A stretch of 64,000 nucleotides of DNA from Gammaproteobacteria bacterium UBA5078 (GTDB taxonomy: Bacteria; Pseudomonadota; Gammaproteobacteria; Pseudomonadales; Pseudohongiellaceae), in NCBI GenBank assembly GCA_002416505.1, contig DIAM01000012.1:121183-185182 (forward strand), in the 5' to 3' direction. The notes beneath the pieces are model-generated. The model saw only the letters and a program-made list of their open reading frames with translations, made no database searches and had not been told where the DNA came from. Below are positions 1 through 8,276 of the stretch, piece by piece (positions within the stretch are counted from its first letter, which is position 1; every line of letters starts with the position of its first letter). The translations under genes were made by a program, and so were the position numbers.

Positions 1-1159
1 AGAACAAGAAGCCGATCCAAATCAAGGCGGTAATCAAGGCGCGTCGACGCCACAGTAGCCAGCGATAGATGTCGTTACGCGCGGTAGGCTGGTAGAGGGG
101 CAGGATCAGGTGGTTCAGGCACATATTGGACAGGGCTAGGGTGATCACGATGATCAGTCCGCTGGCCGCCGAGAGCCCGCCGAGAAAACCCACCGCGGTC
201 ATAAAACCAGACCCATAGTCGGCGCCGAGACTGACCGGGTAATATTCGAGTGGGGCGGTCGAGCCAATCTTCAGGCCGGCCCAGAGGATCGGGAATACCG
301 GCAGGCTAAGCAACAGGAAGTACAGAGGCAGCGTCCAACTCGCGAGGGTCAATGCCTTTGGGTCTTTGTTCTCGTTGAAGATCATGTAGAACATGTGGGG
401 GCTGGCGACCGCCGCGGTGAAGAACAGGATTGCGGTGATATGGAAGGACCCGGGGGCGTCTGGCTCCTTGATGCCGGCGAGCAGCTCGGGTTGAGTCTGG
501 AGCCACTGATCGAGCTCGGCGAAACCGCCGAAGCCTTGATAAACCGCGAAAAGACCAAGGCCTAGCATCGCGACTAGTTTGACGAGTGACTCGAAGGCGA
601 TGGCCATCACGAGTCCCTCGTGTTTCTCTCGGCCTGCGCCGCGCCCGGTGCCGAAGAAGATTGCGAATACCGTGATCACCACGCAGAAGGAGGCGGCGAG
701 CGTGGTCTGCGAGACCTCGGGGGCCATGATGGCTACGCTGTTGGAGACCGCCTGTATCTGCAGTGACAGCAGCGGAGTAACGCCCAAGAGCATCACTATG
801 GTGGTCAGAGTGCCGGCCACCGGGCTGCGGTAACGAAAGGCCAATAGGTCTGCTAGAGAGCTGAGCTGGTAACTGCGGGTGATGTCGAGAATCGGGCGCA
901 ACATCAGGGGCGAGAATAGGAAAGCCAGAGATATGCCGATGAACGGCGCGAGATACCCGTATCCATCGCGGAAGGCATTGGCGGTTGCGGAGAAATAGGA
1001 CCAGACACTCGCAAAAACGCCGAGAGCCAACACGTAGACTATCGGGTGACGAGTGACCTTCTGGGGAATCCAGCCCTTATCGGTGGCCAAGGCCACGCCG
1101 AATAGGACCCCGATATAGATCATCCCGAGGACTATCAAATTACTCAGGTCAAAGATCAT
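1..1159 (-). CDS. cbrA: CbrA-type sensor kinase, N-terminal SLC5 transporter part (partial)
   Basis: Only the first 386 codons are present; the gene runs off the left edge. The translated part is a sodium:solute symporter (SLC5) fold with many hydrophobic helices. It contains TRSYQLSSLADLLAFRYRS, AREKHEGL-like, SPHMFYM-like and GGLSAASGLIIVITLALS segments that I recognise from Pseudomonas CbrA, where this domain is fused to a histidine kinase controlling carbon/nitrogen balance through CbrB. The kinase part lies outside the window, so its presence is inferred from the match and from the dksA-gluQ-cbrA order. The ATG at 1159 overlaps the end of a short upstream ORF by 11 nt, which suggests translational coupling. 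A stand-alone SLC5 transporter is the alternative. Confidence 0.85.
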   Translation of the reverse strand, partial: MIFDLSNLIVLGMIYIGVLFGVALATDKGWIPQKVTRHPIVYVLALGVFASVWSYFSATANAFRDGYGYLAPFIGISLAFLFSPLMLRPILDITRSYQLSSLADLLAFRYRSPVAGTLTTIVMLLGVTPLLSLQIQAVSNSVAIMAPEVSQTTLAASFCVVITVFAIFFGTGRGAGREKHEGLVMAIAFESLVKLVAMLGLGLFAVYQGFGGFAELDQWLQTQPELLAGIKEPDAPGSFHITAILFFTAAVASPHMFYMIFNENKDPKALTLASWTLPLYFLLLSLPVFPILWAGLKIGSTAPLEYYPVSLGADYGSGFMTAVGFLGGLSAASGLIIVITLALSNMCLNHLILPLYQPTARNDIYRWLLWRRRALITALIWIGFLF

Positions 1160-1325
1160 CTGAGTTTTGTTCCCGATGGCAGAAGGCGGCGATGGCGATT
1201 ATGGCGAGGCCGAGTACGAAGGGCCGGTACCATGCCCCCGTCGGTAGAGAAATCCAATCGACACTAGAGACGAATAGCAGATAGCTGAACATCAGCAGAA
1301 GAAGTGTTGAGCGAGTCAGGTACAC
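1149..1325 (-). CDS. Small membrane ORF overlapping the cbrA start (CbrX-like leader peptide)
   Basis: A 58-residue ORF starts with GTG at 1325, preceded by AGGAA at a suitable distance, and ends with TGA at 1149. It overlaps the cbrA ATG by 11 nt. The product has two hydrophobic stretches (about residues 5-22 and 35-49) and an acidic tail ending NSDDL, so it looks like a tiny inner-membrane protein. From memory, Pseudomonas carries a small ORF called cbrX directly upstream of cbrA and translationally coupled to it; position and size agree here, but I could not compare sequences. It sits only 28 nt after gluQ, so dksA, gluQ, this ORF and cbrA may be one transcription unit. It could also act purely as a cis-acting coupling element. 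Confidence 0.65.
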   Translation of the reverse strand: MYLTRSTLLLLMFSYLLFVSSVDWISLPTGAWYRPFVLGLAIIAIAAFCHREQNSDDL

Positions 1326-1353
1326 GTTTATTCCTATTTTCGGGCCTAGGGCC

Positions 1354-2244
1354 CTAGTCGATAGATGCGAGCCGGATATTAGCTAACTTAGGCACTGCCT
1401 GTATATCCCAGTGCGCGATCGCCCACTGCAGCACACTAGCGATGTCGCCCTCTGCCAGCGCTTCGCTCATTGGTTGACCGAGAAAGCTTAAGGCGCGCAG
1501 CAACGCGGGCAAGGGTGTCGTGTGATCGAGCGGTGCTGCGAAATGCTGCTTGCTCAGTTTCTGCTTGTCCTCATTTACTGCCACCGGGAAATGCGCATAG
1601 TGCGGCGTGGCGAGGCCCAAGCACTGTTGCAAAAAAATCTGCCTCGGCGTGGAGTCCAGCAGGTCTGAGCCACGCACGACCCAGGAGATGTTTTGGAAGG
1701 CATCGTCTACCACCACGGCGAGTTGATAGGCGAATAGGCCATCTTTACGCAGCAGGACGAAGTCGCCGCATTCGCGCAGCAGGTGCTGCTGCGTGCTGCC
1801 CTGTATGGCATCGACAAATTGAATCGTTCGATCAGCAACTCTCACGCGAAGGGCGCAATCCTGTGGCACGTCCTTGCGATTACGGCAGCGATTGTCGTAA
1901 ACGCCCCCAAATGCCTGGATCTGTTGGCGAGTGCAATCGCAGGCGTAGATCAGGCCTTGCTGTTGGAGTTGGTGCAGGGCATCGCGATAGGCAGCCAGGC
2001 GTGAACTCTGATAGAGCACCGGGCCGTCCCAATGCAATCCGAATGCCTCTAGCGCCTCGAGTATTTGCCCAGCAGCCTGTGGCGGTTCGCGACCGGGGTC
2101 GAGGTCTTCCATGCGCAATAACCATTGACCATGGTTAGCCCGCGCATCTAAGAAGCTCGCAAGCGCCGCGATGAGTGAACCGAAGTGAAGTGGGCCGCTA
2201 GGAGAGGGGGCAAAGCGACCGATGTAGTCTGCTTTGGGTTTCAT
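1354..2244 (-). CDS. gluQ: Glutamyl-Q tRNA(Asp) synthetase
   Basis: The 296-residue protein is a shortened glutamyl-tRNA synthetase paralogue that attaches glutamate to the queuosine base of tRNA(Asp) in the cytosol. The class I signature is visible near the N-terminus (SGPLHFGSL, His20), and the KLSKQ form of the KMSKS loop occurs around residue 230. The zinc site characteristic of GluQ-RS is present (CDC near residue 102, followed by Y and a later Cys in DNRCRNR). The C-terminal anticodon-binding domain of GltX is absent, as expected for this family. It lies 84 nt downstream of dksA on the same strand, the conserved dksA-gluQ arrangement of gammaproteobacteria. No strong ribosome binding site is seen before the ATG. 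Confidence 0.95.
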   Translation of the reverse strand: MKPKADYIGRFAPSPSGPLHFGSLIAALASFLDARANHGQWLLRMEDLDPGREPPQAAGQILEALEAFGLHWDGPVLYQSSRLAAYRDALHQLQQQGLIYACDCTRQQIQAFGGVYDNRCRNRKDVPQDCALRVRVADRTIQFVDAIQGSTQQHLLRECGDFVLLRKDGLFAYQLAVVVDDAFQNISWVVRGSDLLDSTPRQIFLQQCLGLATPHYAHFPVAVNEDKQKLSKQHFAAPLDHTTPLPALLRALSFLGQPMSEALAEGDIASVLQWAIAHWDIQAVPKLANIRLASID

Positions 2245-2275
2245 TGGATTGGCTTACAACATCGACAGGGCGCAG

Positions 2276-2304
2276 GCCTTATGCGCGATAGCGCGCAATA
2301 AGGC
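2276..2304 (-). other. Hairpin in the dksA-gluQ spacer
   Basis: An inverted repeat (GCCTTAT-GCGCG, loop ATAG, CGCGC-A-ATAAGGC) with one bulged base lies between dksA and gluQ. No T-tract follows on the minus strand, so it is not a classical terminator. It may attenuate read-through or occlude gluQ translation. In E. coli a terminator between dksA and gluQ is known, which makes a similar role plausible. Confidence 0.4.
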
Positions 2305-2327
2305 ATAGCCACAATAGCGGAGCGCGC

Positions 2328-2771
2328 TTAGGCACCCCATTGCTTTTCTTTGATCTCGTCGAGAGTCTTGCAGTCGATGCACTTATTCGCGGTAGGACGC
2401 GCTTCAAGGCGACGGATGCCAATCTCGATGCCACAAGACTCGCAGAAGCCATAATCATCTTGTGCGATCTTCTCGAGAGTCGAGTCAATCTTCTTGATGA
2501 GTTTGCGCTCGCGGTCGCGTGTACGCAGCTCAAGCGAAAACTCTTCTTCCTGAGTGGCGCGGTCGGCCGGATCGGGATAGTTGGCGGCTTCGTCTTGCAT
2601 GTGGTGAACGGTTCTATCAACCTCTTCCATGAGCTGGTTGCGCCAGCTGTATAGAATCGATTTAAAATGGTCCTTCTGAGTATCGTTCATATACTCTTCC
2701 CCTTTCTTCTCTTTATAGGGGGTAAAGTTTTTCAGAACAGGTGCAGAAGCCGGGGCTTGATTATTAGACAT
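2328..2771 (-). CDS. dksA: RNA polymerase-binding transcription factor DksA
   Basis: The 147-residue protein has the usual DksA length. DksA binds the RNA polymerase secondary channel and, with ppGpp, represses rRNA promoters and activates amino acid biosynthesis promoters. The coiled-coil tip with YPDPADR (Asp67 and Asp70) and the following QEEEFSLELRTRDRERK segment are nearly identical to the E. coli protein. The C4 zinc finger is complete (Cys110, Cys113, Cys131, Cys134). The first 27 residues are Ala/Pro/Lys-rich, and a second Met at residue 28 (MNDTQKDHF) is a possible alternative start. Gene order dksA-gluQ-cbrA is as in Pseudomonas. Confidence 0.97.
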   Translation of the reverse strand: MSNNQAPASAPVLKNFTPYKEKKGEEYMNDTQKDHFKSILYSWRNQLMEEVDRTVHHMQDEAANYPDPADRATQEEEFSLELRTRDRERKLIKKIDSTLEKIAQDDYGFCESCGIEIGIRRLEARPTANKCIDCKTLDEIKEKQWGA

Positions 2772-3155
2772 GGTTCGCTATGCCTCATTGCCCTATTAGG
2801 GCTTGTCCAAAGTGATCACTCGCAATCATAAACTTCGTGATGCCAGCACAGTGTTCGTATTCTCTAAGATTCTTGCTGATTTTCGCTGCCTAGTGTGGCT
2901 TCGATATAGGAAGATAGATGGCAAGCGTATTTCAGTTTTGCAAGGCTTCGAAAAAAGCAGATTACGCACTTCGAAGCTTGGGCCGAATCTTAGAAAGCCC
3001 GGTAAACTAACAGAATATTGCCTGCCGCGCTATAAGAAAGTATCAAGTCTCAAATGCGCGTGTCGGCGAGCGTGTGTTCGGCTACACCTACTATAGTCTA
3101 GGGCTATATAATGTCGCCATTGTGAATCTCAAGTTTATTGTTTCGCGGAGTTCTA
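2772..3155. other. Intergenic region between dksA and the aminotransferase gene
   Basis: This region of about 380 bp is richer in A+T than its flanks and separates two divergent genes. A perfect 6-bp dyad (GCCCTA-T-TAGGGC, 2790-2802) lies just upstream of dksA. A consensus -10 box TATAAT is at 3107-3112, about 44 nt upstream of the proposed aminotransferase start, but I could not find a good -35 partner at 16-18 nt. I see no convincing gene: the 97-codon open frame across it has a TTG start, no ribosome binding site and no recognisable content. Confidence 0.5.
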
Positions 3156-4355
3156 TTGTCATCGAAAACCTCTAAGACGCGCTTCCAAGTGGCAGCGCGT
3201 ATGCAGCAGATCAACCCCTTTCGTGTCATGACGGTGTTAGAGCGCGCCAAGGCCCTCGAGGCACAGGGGCGCTCTATCGTGCATCTAGAGGTCGGAGAAC
3301 CAGATTTCGTCACAGCGGCGCCCATTCTCGAGGCGGGGCGCGAGGCTCTGGCCAAGGGATATACGGCCTATACTCCCGCGGCCGGTTTGCCACAGTTGCG
3401 GGCCCGTATCGCGCAGCACTATCTGGACACACAGGGAATATTGATTGCTCCGGAGCGAATCTTTGTCACGCCAGGGGCTAGTGGTGCATTGAGTTTAGTA
3501 GCGCAGCTCCTGGTCAATCCGGGTGATGGCATACTGATGTCGGATCCCGGTTATCCCTGCAACCGCAACTATGTGCGACTTGCCGGTGGTGAGGCGCAGT
3601 TGGTGCCGGTCAACGCTAGCAGTCAGTTTCAGATCACACCGGCATTGCTGGAGCAATATGCGACTAAGACGAGCAGTGGCGTTTGGCTGGCAACACCGAG
3701 CAACCCCACCGGCACAGTACTGACACGGGCGCAGCTGCACGATATCGCGCAATGGTGTGATCGCCAGGATATGCACGTCGTGGTGGATGAGATCTACCAC
3801 GGGCTCGACTATAGCGATGGGCTGGTGAGTGCGTTGGCGGTGTCCGACGATGTCATCGTTATCAATAGCTTCTCGAAGTACTTCGGTATGACCGGTTGGC
3901 GCCTCGGTTGGCTGGTGGTGCCGCAAGAGTTGGTGCCTGCCTGCAATATCCTGGCGCAGAACTTGTTCATTGCCGCCTCCACACCGGCGCAATACGCCGC
4001 CTTGCGCGCATTCGATGCGGACACTCGCATAATATTGGAAGAGCGTCGACATCAGTTCGCGCAGCGCCGCGACTACTTAAGTGCTGCGCTTAAAGAGATC
4101 GGCTTTAGCATCGACACTCCTACGCTTGGTGCCTTCTATATTTACGCAGGCATCGAGAAGTTTGCCGATGATTGCGAGACCTTCTGCAAGGTGCTGTTGG
4201 AGGAGTTTGGCGTGGCAGTGACACCTGGCACGGATTTCGGCGATTTTGAGAATAAGCGTTTCGTCCGCTTTGCCTTCACCACGGGCATGGAGCAGCTCGA
4301 GCTTGCGGTGCAGCGATTAAAAGCGGCGGTGGACTCGGGGAAACTCGGTCGATGA
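3156..4355 (+). CDS. PLP-dependent class I aminotransferase
   Basis: A fold-type I aminotransferase of about 399 residues. Visible are the substrate and cofactor segments LEVGEPDF, TPGASGALSL, ATPSNPTGT, VVDEIYHG and the PLP lysine in NSFSKYFGMTGWRLG (Lys241 from this start). The family covers aspartate, alanine and aromatic aminotransferases; substrate cannot be set from sequence by eye. I chose TTG at 3156, preceded by GGAG at about 6 nt, because homologues carry around 20 residues before the INPFRVM segment. An ATG at 3201 is the alternative, and a TTG at 3138 is also in frame. The 3' end overlaps sfsA by 4 nt (ATGA), so the two are translationally coupled. Confidence 0.85.
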   Translation: MSSKTSKTRFQVAARMQQINPFRVMTVLERAKALEAQGRSIVHLEVGEPDFVTAAPILEAGREALAKGYTAYTPAAGLPQLRARIAQHYLDTQGILIAPERIFVTPGASGALSLVAQLLVNPGDGILMSDPGYPCNRNYVRLAGGEAQLVPVNASSQFQITPALLEQYATKTSSGVWLATPSNPTGTVLTRAQLHDIAQWCDRQDMHVVVDEIYHGLDYSDGLVSALAVSDDVIVINSFSKYFGMTGWRLGWLVVPQELVPACNILAQNLFIAASTPAQYAALRAFDADTRIILEERRHQFAQRRDYLSAALKEIGFSIDTPTLGAFYIYAGIEKFADDCETFCKVLLEEFGVAVTPGTDFGDFENKRFVRFAFTTGMEQLELAVQRLKAAVDSGKLGR

Positions 4356-5068
4356 AGTTTGCGCCACCGCTCCAAGCAGCGACACTCATTAAGCGTTATA
4401 AACGCTTTCTCGCCGACGTCACACTACCCAATGGCTCGGTGCGCACGCTGCACTGTCCAAACACGGGTTCTATGTTGCACTGCGCAGAGCCGGGCAGCCG
4501 CGTTTGGTATTCGGACTCAGAGAATCCGGCCCGCAAGTATCCCTGTACCTGGGAGTTGGTAGAGGTCGACCATCGATACAAGGTCGGTATCAATACCGGC
4601 AGGGCGAACGCATTAGTGAAAGAAGCCCTCGCCTTAGATGCGATCGCGCAACTACGTGGCTATGGCAGCTGTCGCAGTGAAGTGCCCTATGGCAGTGAGA
4701 AGAGCCGCATCGATTTCCTGCTTAGCGACGACGGTGCCGCACCGGGGGTGGATTGCTATGTCGAGGTGAAGAGCGTAACCCTTGGCCTTGGTAAGGGGCA
4801 GGGTGCCTTCCCCGATGCGGTGACCACGCGCGGGCTTAAACACCTGCGCGAACTGATAGAGATGAAGGCTTCGGGCCATCGTGCCGTGCTCCTGTTCTGT
4901 GTGCAGCACGAAGGCATTCAAGAGGTGCGACCAGCGGACGAGATAGACCCGGCCTATGGCGCGTTGCTGCGCGAGGCACAGCGACTGGGTGTGGAAGTGA
5001 TCGCCTATGGCGCACAGATCAGTGAGCAGGAAATTCGTCTAGTTGAGCAATTGCCCGTGTGCCTCTAG
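4352..5068 (+). CDS. sfsA: SfsA family DNA/RNA nuclease-like protein
   Basis: A 238-residue SfsA protein. Family hallmarks are HCPNTGSML, the YKVGINTGRAN segment and a nuclease-like core with IDFLL and the catalytic-type motif VEVKSVTL, followed by FPDAVTTRGLKHLREL. SfsA was named for stimulating sugar fermentation genes in E. coli and is described as a nucleic-acid-binding protein with a restriction-endonuclease-like fold. It overlaps the upstream aminotransferase by 4 nt, and both are convergent with the Rieske gene that ends at 5065, where the two stop regions overlap by 4 nt. The length matches the usual 230-240 residues. Confidence 0.95.
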   Translation: MKFAPPLQAATLIKRYKRFLADVTLPNGSVRTLHCPNTGSMLHCAEPGSRVWYSDSENPARKYPCTWELVEVDHRYKVGINTGRANALVKEALALDAIAQLRGYGSCRSEVPYGSEKSRIDFLLSDDGAAPGVDCYVEVKSVTLGLGKGQGAFPDAVTTRGLKHLRELIEMKASGHRAVLLFCVQHEGIQEVRPADEIDPAYGALLREAQRLGVEVIAYGAQISEQEIRLVEQLPVCL

Positions 5069-5409
5069 AGGCGGCCCAGCCTGCGCACATCGTCCTCATC
5101 GACCATCATGAAGCCGTTGCCAAGCACGAAAGGGATTGCCTTGAGACGCTTGCCTTTGCAGGGCCCCAATATGCAGGTGCCATTCTCAATCAGGAACAGG
5201 GCCCCATGGGTGGAGCACTGAATAAGCGCACCGTCGGCATCGAGGAATTGATCTTCCAACCACTCCAAGGGCGTGCCTAGGTGTGGGCAGTAATTGTAAT
5301 AGAGGAAGAGCCGATCATCTTTCTTAACGGCGAACAGGTACTTATTCTCGACCTCGAAGCCCTTAGAGGCGCCTTCCTCGATGTCGTCTACGTGGCATAA
5401 ATTAATCAT
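5065..5409 (-). CDS. Small Rieske [2Fe-2S] ferredoxin-like protein
   Basis: A 114-residue single-domain Rieske protein with no signal peptide, so cytosolic. The cluster ligands are visible as CPHLG (Cys41, His43) and CSTH (Cys65, His68) with an 21-residue spacing. The set lacks the disulfide cysteines of respiratory Rieske proteins, which places it with the NirD/ferredoxin-type group that passes electrons to oxygenases or other enzymes. The ATG at 5409 is preceded by GAGGAG at a good distance; a GTG at 5415 is an alternative. A longer open frame extends upstream but overlaps the sulfhydrylase gene and lacks support. It lies 16 nt after the PLP enzyme gene on the same strand, so the two are probably co-transcribed. 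Its electron partner is unknown. Confidence 0.85.
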   Translation of the reverse strand: MINLCHVDDIEEGASKGFEVENKYLFAVKKDDRLFLYYNYCPHLGTPLEWLEDQFLDADGALIQCSTHGALFLIENGTCILGPCKGKRLKAIPFVLGNGFMMVDEDDVRRLGRL

Positions 5410-5425
5410 GTTCACGGCTCCTCGC

Positions 5426-6667
5426 CTAGACCAGTGCCTGGCTAAAATCGGCGATGAGATCATCGATGTGTTCGATACCCACGGCGATGCGAATGAGTGA
5501 ATCGGGAATGCCCATCGAGGCGCGTCGCTGCGCCCCCATTTCATAGAAAATCGTGTGGGCTACAGGAATGGCGAGGGTGCGGGTATCGCCAAGATTGCTC
5601 GATGACACGACATAGTGCAGGCGATTGAGGAAATCGAAACAGTCGACGTCTGCGTTCAATTCGATACTCATGAGCCCGCCATATTGTGTGAACAGCGTGC
5701 TGGCCAGCGCGTGTTGGGGGTGGCTGGCGAGGCCGGGATAATTGACGGTGCGCACGCGCGGGTGTTCCTCACAGAAGCGCGCTAGCGCTAATGCATTGTC
5801 ACTGGCTCGCTTGACCCGCAGAGACATAGTCTCCGAACCCACCGCCAGTGTATGGGCAGCCTCCGGTGACAGGGTCGCGCCGAAATCGCGCAGCCCCTTT
5901 TTCTTGATCTGTGTGAGCCCCCATTGGCTGCTTGGCCCGGTTTTGTAATTCTCGTACAGATTAGTAAAGCCGCTCCAGTCGAACAAACCCGTTTCTGTCA
6001 CGGCGCCGCCTAAGGCATCGCCGTGACCACCGAAATACTTCGACAGCGAGTTTACGATGAGCGAGGCGCCTACTGATTTCGGCGCGAACAGGCAGGGTGT
6101 GGTGATCGTATTATCGACCACATAGACCAATTTCTTGGCCGCGCAGAGCTCGCCAATCTTGGCGAGATCCGCTACCTGCGTAACAGGGTTGGCGATGGTC
6201 TCTACGAACACCAGTTTAGTATTTGGGGTGATGGCTTTCTCGACATTGCTTACATCGGTGGCATCGACGAAGCTGACCTCGATACCAAGATTGCCAAAGG
6301 TAGTGAATAGGCTATTGGTGTTGCCGAAAAGATAGGCGCTCGAGACTACGTGATCGCCCTGTTTTAACAGGGAGAAGAGTATAGAGCCGATGGCTGCCAT
6401 CCCCGTGGCGAAGGCCACGCTTGCCACGCCACCCTCCATCCGCGTAATGCGGTTCTGCAGAGCGTTGACCGTGGGGTTCTGTTGCCGGCCATAATTATAA
6501 CCCGCCTGTTTGCCCTGAAACACGGCGGCAAGCTCGCGCGAGTCGGCATATTCGAACGCAATTGACGTATGAACAGGCTTATGCAAAGCGCCATGCTCGG
6601 GTTTGTCACTGCGATCGGAGTGCAGGTTCACGGTGTCGAAATGGGGGGCTGGCTTGTCGGTGCTCAT
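5426..6667 (-). CDS. Cys/Met metabolism PLP enzyme (homoserine sulfhydrylase / cystathionine gamma-synthase family)
   Basis: A 413-residue member of the trans-sulfuration PLP family. The cofactor lysine is Lys210 in NSLSKYFGGHGD, and the tyrosine/arginine pair that binds the neighbouring subunit's phosphate is in YNYGRQQNPT. The FATGMAAI and FVETIANP segments are also typical. It probably joins a sulfur donor (sulfide or cysteine) to an activated homoserine in methionine synthesis; whether it is MetZ, MetY or MetB-like cannot be settled by eye. Insertions around residues 225-250 (DWSGFTNLYENYKTG) resemble the O-acetylhomoserine-type enzymes. It heads a likely two-gene unit with the small Rieske protein. 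No SAM riboswitch or Met box was recognised upstream. Confidence 0.85.
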   Translation of the reverse strand: MSTDKPAPHFDTVNLHSDRSDKPEHGALHKPVHTSIAFEYADSRELAAVFQGKQAGYNYGRQQNPTVNALQNRITRMEGGVASVAFATGMAAIGSILFSLLKQGDHVVSSAYLFGNTNSLFTTFGNLGIEVSFVDATDVSNVEKAITPNTKLVFVETIANPVTQVADLAKIGELCAAKKLVYVVDNTITTPCLFAPKSVGASLIVNSLSKYFGGHGDALGGAVTETGLFDWSGFTNLYENYKTGPSSQWGLTQIKKKGLRDFGATLSPEAAHTLAVGSETMSLRVKRASDNALALARFCEEHPRVRTVNYPGLASHPQHALASTLFTQYGGLMSIELNADVDCFDFLNRLHYVVSSSNLGDTRTLAIPVAHTIFYEMGAQRRASMGIPDSLIRIAVGIEHIDDLIADFSQALV

Positions 6668-6757
6668 TCTCGCTAGATCCTAGTGCGCCCGGGCGGACGC
6701 TTGCTGTTGGGCGGCAGTATATAAGAGACGGGCTAAGCTGAACACCGCTCGCCTTGC

Positions 6758-8083
6758 TCACTGCATAAGGTAGATGGGCAGTGCGGCGATCTGTTCGTCG
6801 ATATCTGCCATGCGTGCGACATAGGCTTCGCTATTGCGATCGGTGAATTGAGCGGAGAAGTCGTCCTGCGTCAGTCCGGCATTGTCTCGAGAGACTGGCG
6901 GCATATAGTCGGTCTCCTCACTCGCCATAGAGAGACGGTTTTGCAGTTGCACAGCCTCGCTAGGCGAGCTCGTCGCCGCATTGCCAAGCGCGACGCCGGC
7001 AATATTCGCGGTCAGATCGCTAAAGCTAAAGCCCGAGCGATAACGGGCATCGTGCACCTCCTTGCTGGTTGAGAGAATGCCGGCCACACCGGCACCGACG
7101 GTGGCACTCATCGCCGCAGAACTGGTGAAGTGCTGCGCTAGGTCTGGGCGGCGCTGGATGGTGACATTGAGACGTCGCGGGGTGATCAAGGCCGCCGCAC
7201 CGGGTGGATCTATCAATTGACTAAGATCGGATTCGTTCACATAGAGGGACAGCGCCTGCAGCAAGCTACGATTCTCCAGCACCGGGTCCGCGCCCTGCGC
7301 CACGCGCTGTGAGGCGGCCTCGAAGAGGGGGAATAACAATAGGTTTAGGGAAATATTGCGCGCGTCCAGTGGCTGAACGTCGACCAATTCAACGATATTG
7401 CCGAAGTAGAACACGATGCGCTCTTTGTCCTCGGCGCTCAGGAAGAGCTGCTCGGCCTGAGTTTGTACCCTTGATATCAGGCGTGGCTCCCAATCCATCG
7501 TGATCTGCATTAGGTTGGGGGTAAAGCTAACCTCGCGTAGATTGCGTTGCAGATTCACCAATTCTTGATAATTGACATAAGTGCTGGCTAGGCGGGCCTC
7601 GAGCCGCTCGCTTAGGAAGCGTACGACGAAATCGGGAATAGGCACGTGACCCATCTTGACCGAGGACAGCTCTAAGCGCTGCGCTCCTTGGCTGAGTTTA
7701 CTGTGTAAGTTGAGGTAGAGGGTCGCCAATGGGGTCGACCAAGGCACGCTCATGTCCACGCTGGCACTGCCCTCGTGTATCGCCACATTGGCAGTGACCT
7801 CGTGCATGCCGGGCACGTTCTGCAGCAAAAAGGCGGCGAGTAAATTAAGCTCCGCGGCATCCAGATGCAGCATGATCTCGCTCGGGGCGCCTATGCGCGC
7901 CGGCGCATTGTCGACGATGAGCTCTTCGATGCTGTTAATAGCCACGTTATCCAGCGTAGCGTTGAATGGCACAGAGGGGCGCCACTGCAGGAGCAGCGCG
8001 GCCACAAGAATTAGGAAGCCGAATAGGAGCCCAAACAGTAGCGCTGGTTTACTTATGTGGCTGATGTAGCGGGACTTTGTCAT
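6758..8083 (-). CDS. Membrane-anchored protein of unknown function
   Basis: I do not recognise this 441-residue protein. It has a short basic N-terminus, one transmembrane helix at about residues 13-33 and no cleavage site, so it should be anchored in the inner membrane with the rest in the periplasm. The first 200 periplasmic residues have repeated short beta-like segments and a LDAAELNLLAAFLLQN stretch that loosely resembles membrane-anchored lipid-handling-like folds, which is only an impression. The C-terminal third is Ala/Ser-rich and likely flexible (TSSAAMSATVGAGVAG) and ends in an acidic helix. It stands alone: 90 nt from the next gene and divergent from a lipoprotein gene. Codon use is like its neighbours. 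Confidence 0.75.
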   Translation of the reverse strand: MTKSRYISHISKPALLFGLLFGFLILVAALLLQWRPSVPFNATLDNVAINSIEELIVDNAPARIGAPSEIMLHLDAAELNLLAAFLLQNVPGMHEVTANVAIHEGSASVDMSVPWSTPLATLYLNLHSKLSQGAQRLELSSVKMGHVPIPDFVVRFLSERLEARLASTYVNYQELVNLQRNLREVSFTPNLMQITMDWEPRLISRVQTQAEQLFLSAEDKERIVFYFGNIVELVDVQPLDARNISLNLLLFPLFEAASQRVAQGADPVLENRSLLQALSLYVNESDLSQLIDPPGAAALITPRRLNVTIQRRPDLAQHFTSSAAMSATVGAGVAGILSTSKEVHDARYRSGFSFSDLTANIAGVALGNAATSSPSEAVQLQNRLSMASEETDYMPPVSRDNAGLTQDDFSAQFTDRNSEAYVARMADIDEQIAALPIYLMQ

Positions 8084-8276
8084 GAGAATTCAGCATAATT
8101 GCTGACAATTTCCTGTTTTACCGATATAAAGTGCATGCGCAGGGGCGTGACGGAGTCGTCAGGCACGGATGTTGCCCCTTAAGTTGCTTGACCCTACTAT
8201 CAGTGACTGATTATGGTGTCGTCAAGCACGGAAACGATTATACCCAGACTACAATGGCCAACAAGGATTGCTCACT

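Noticed and set aside
1470..2138. 222-codon open frame antisense to gluQ
   Set aside because: Arg/Ala-rich shadow of a well-supported gene; typical of G+C-rich coding DNA.
2803..3096. 97-codon plus-strand open frame upstream of the aminotransferase
   Set aside because: TTG start without a ribosome binding site, no recognisable protein content, and it covers the divergent promoter region.
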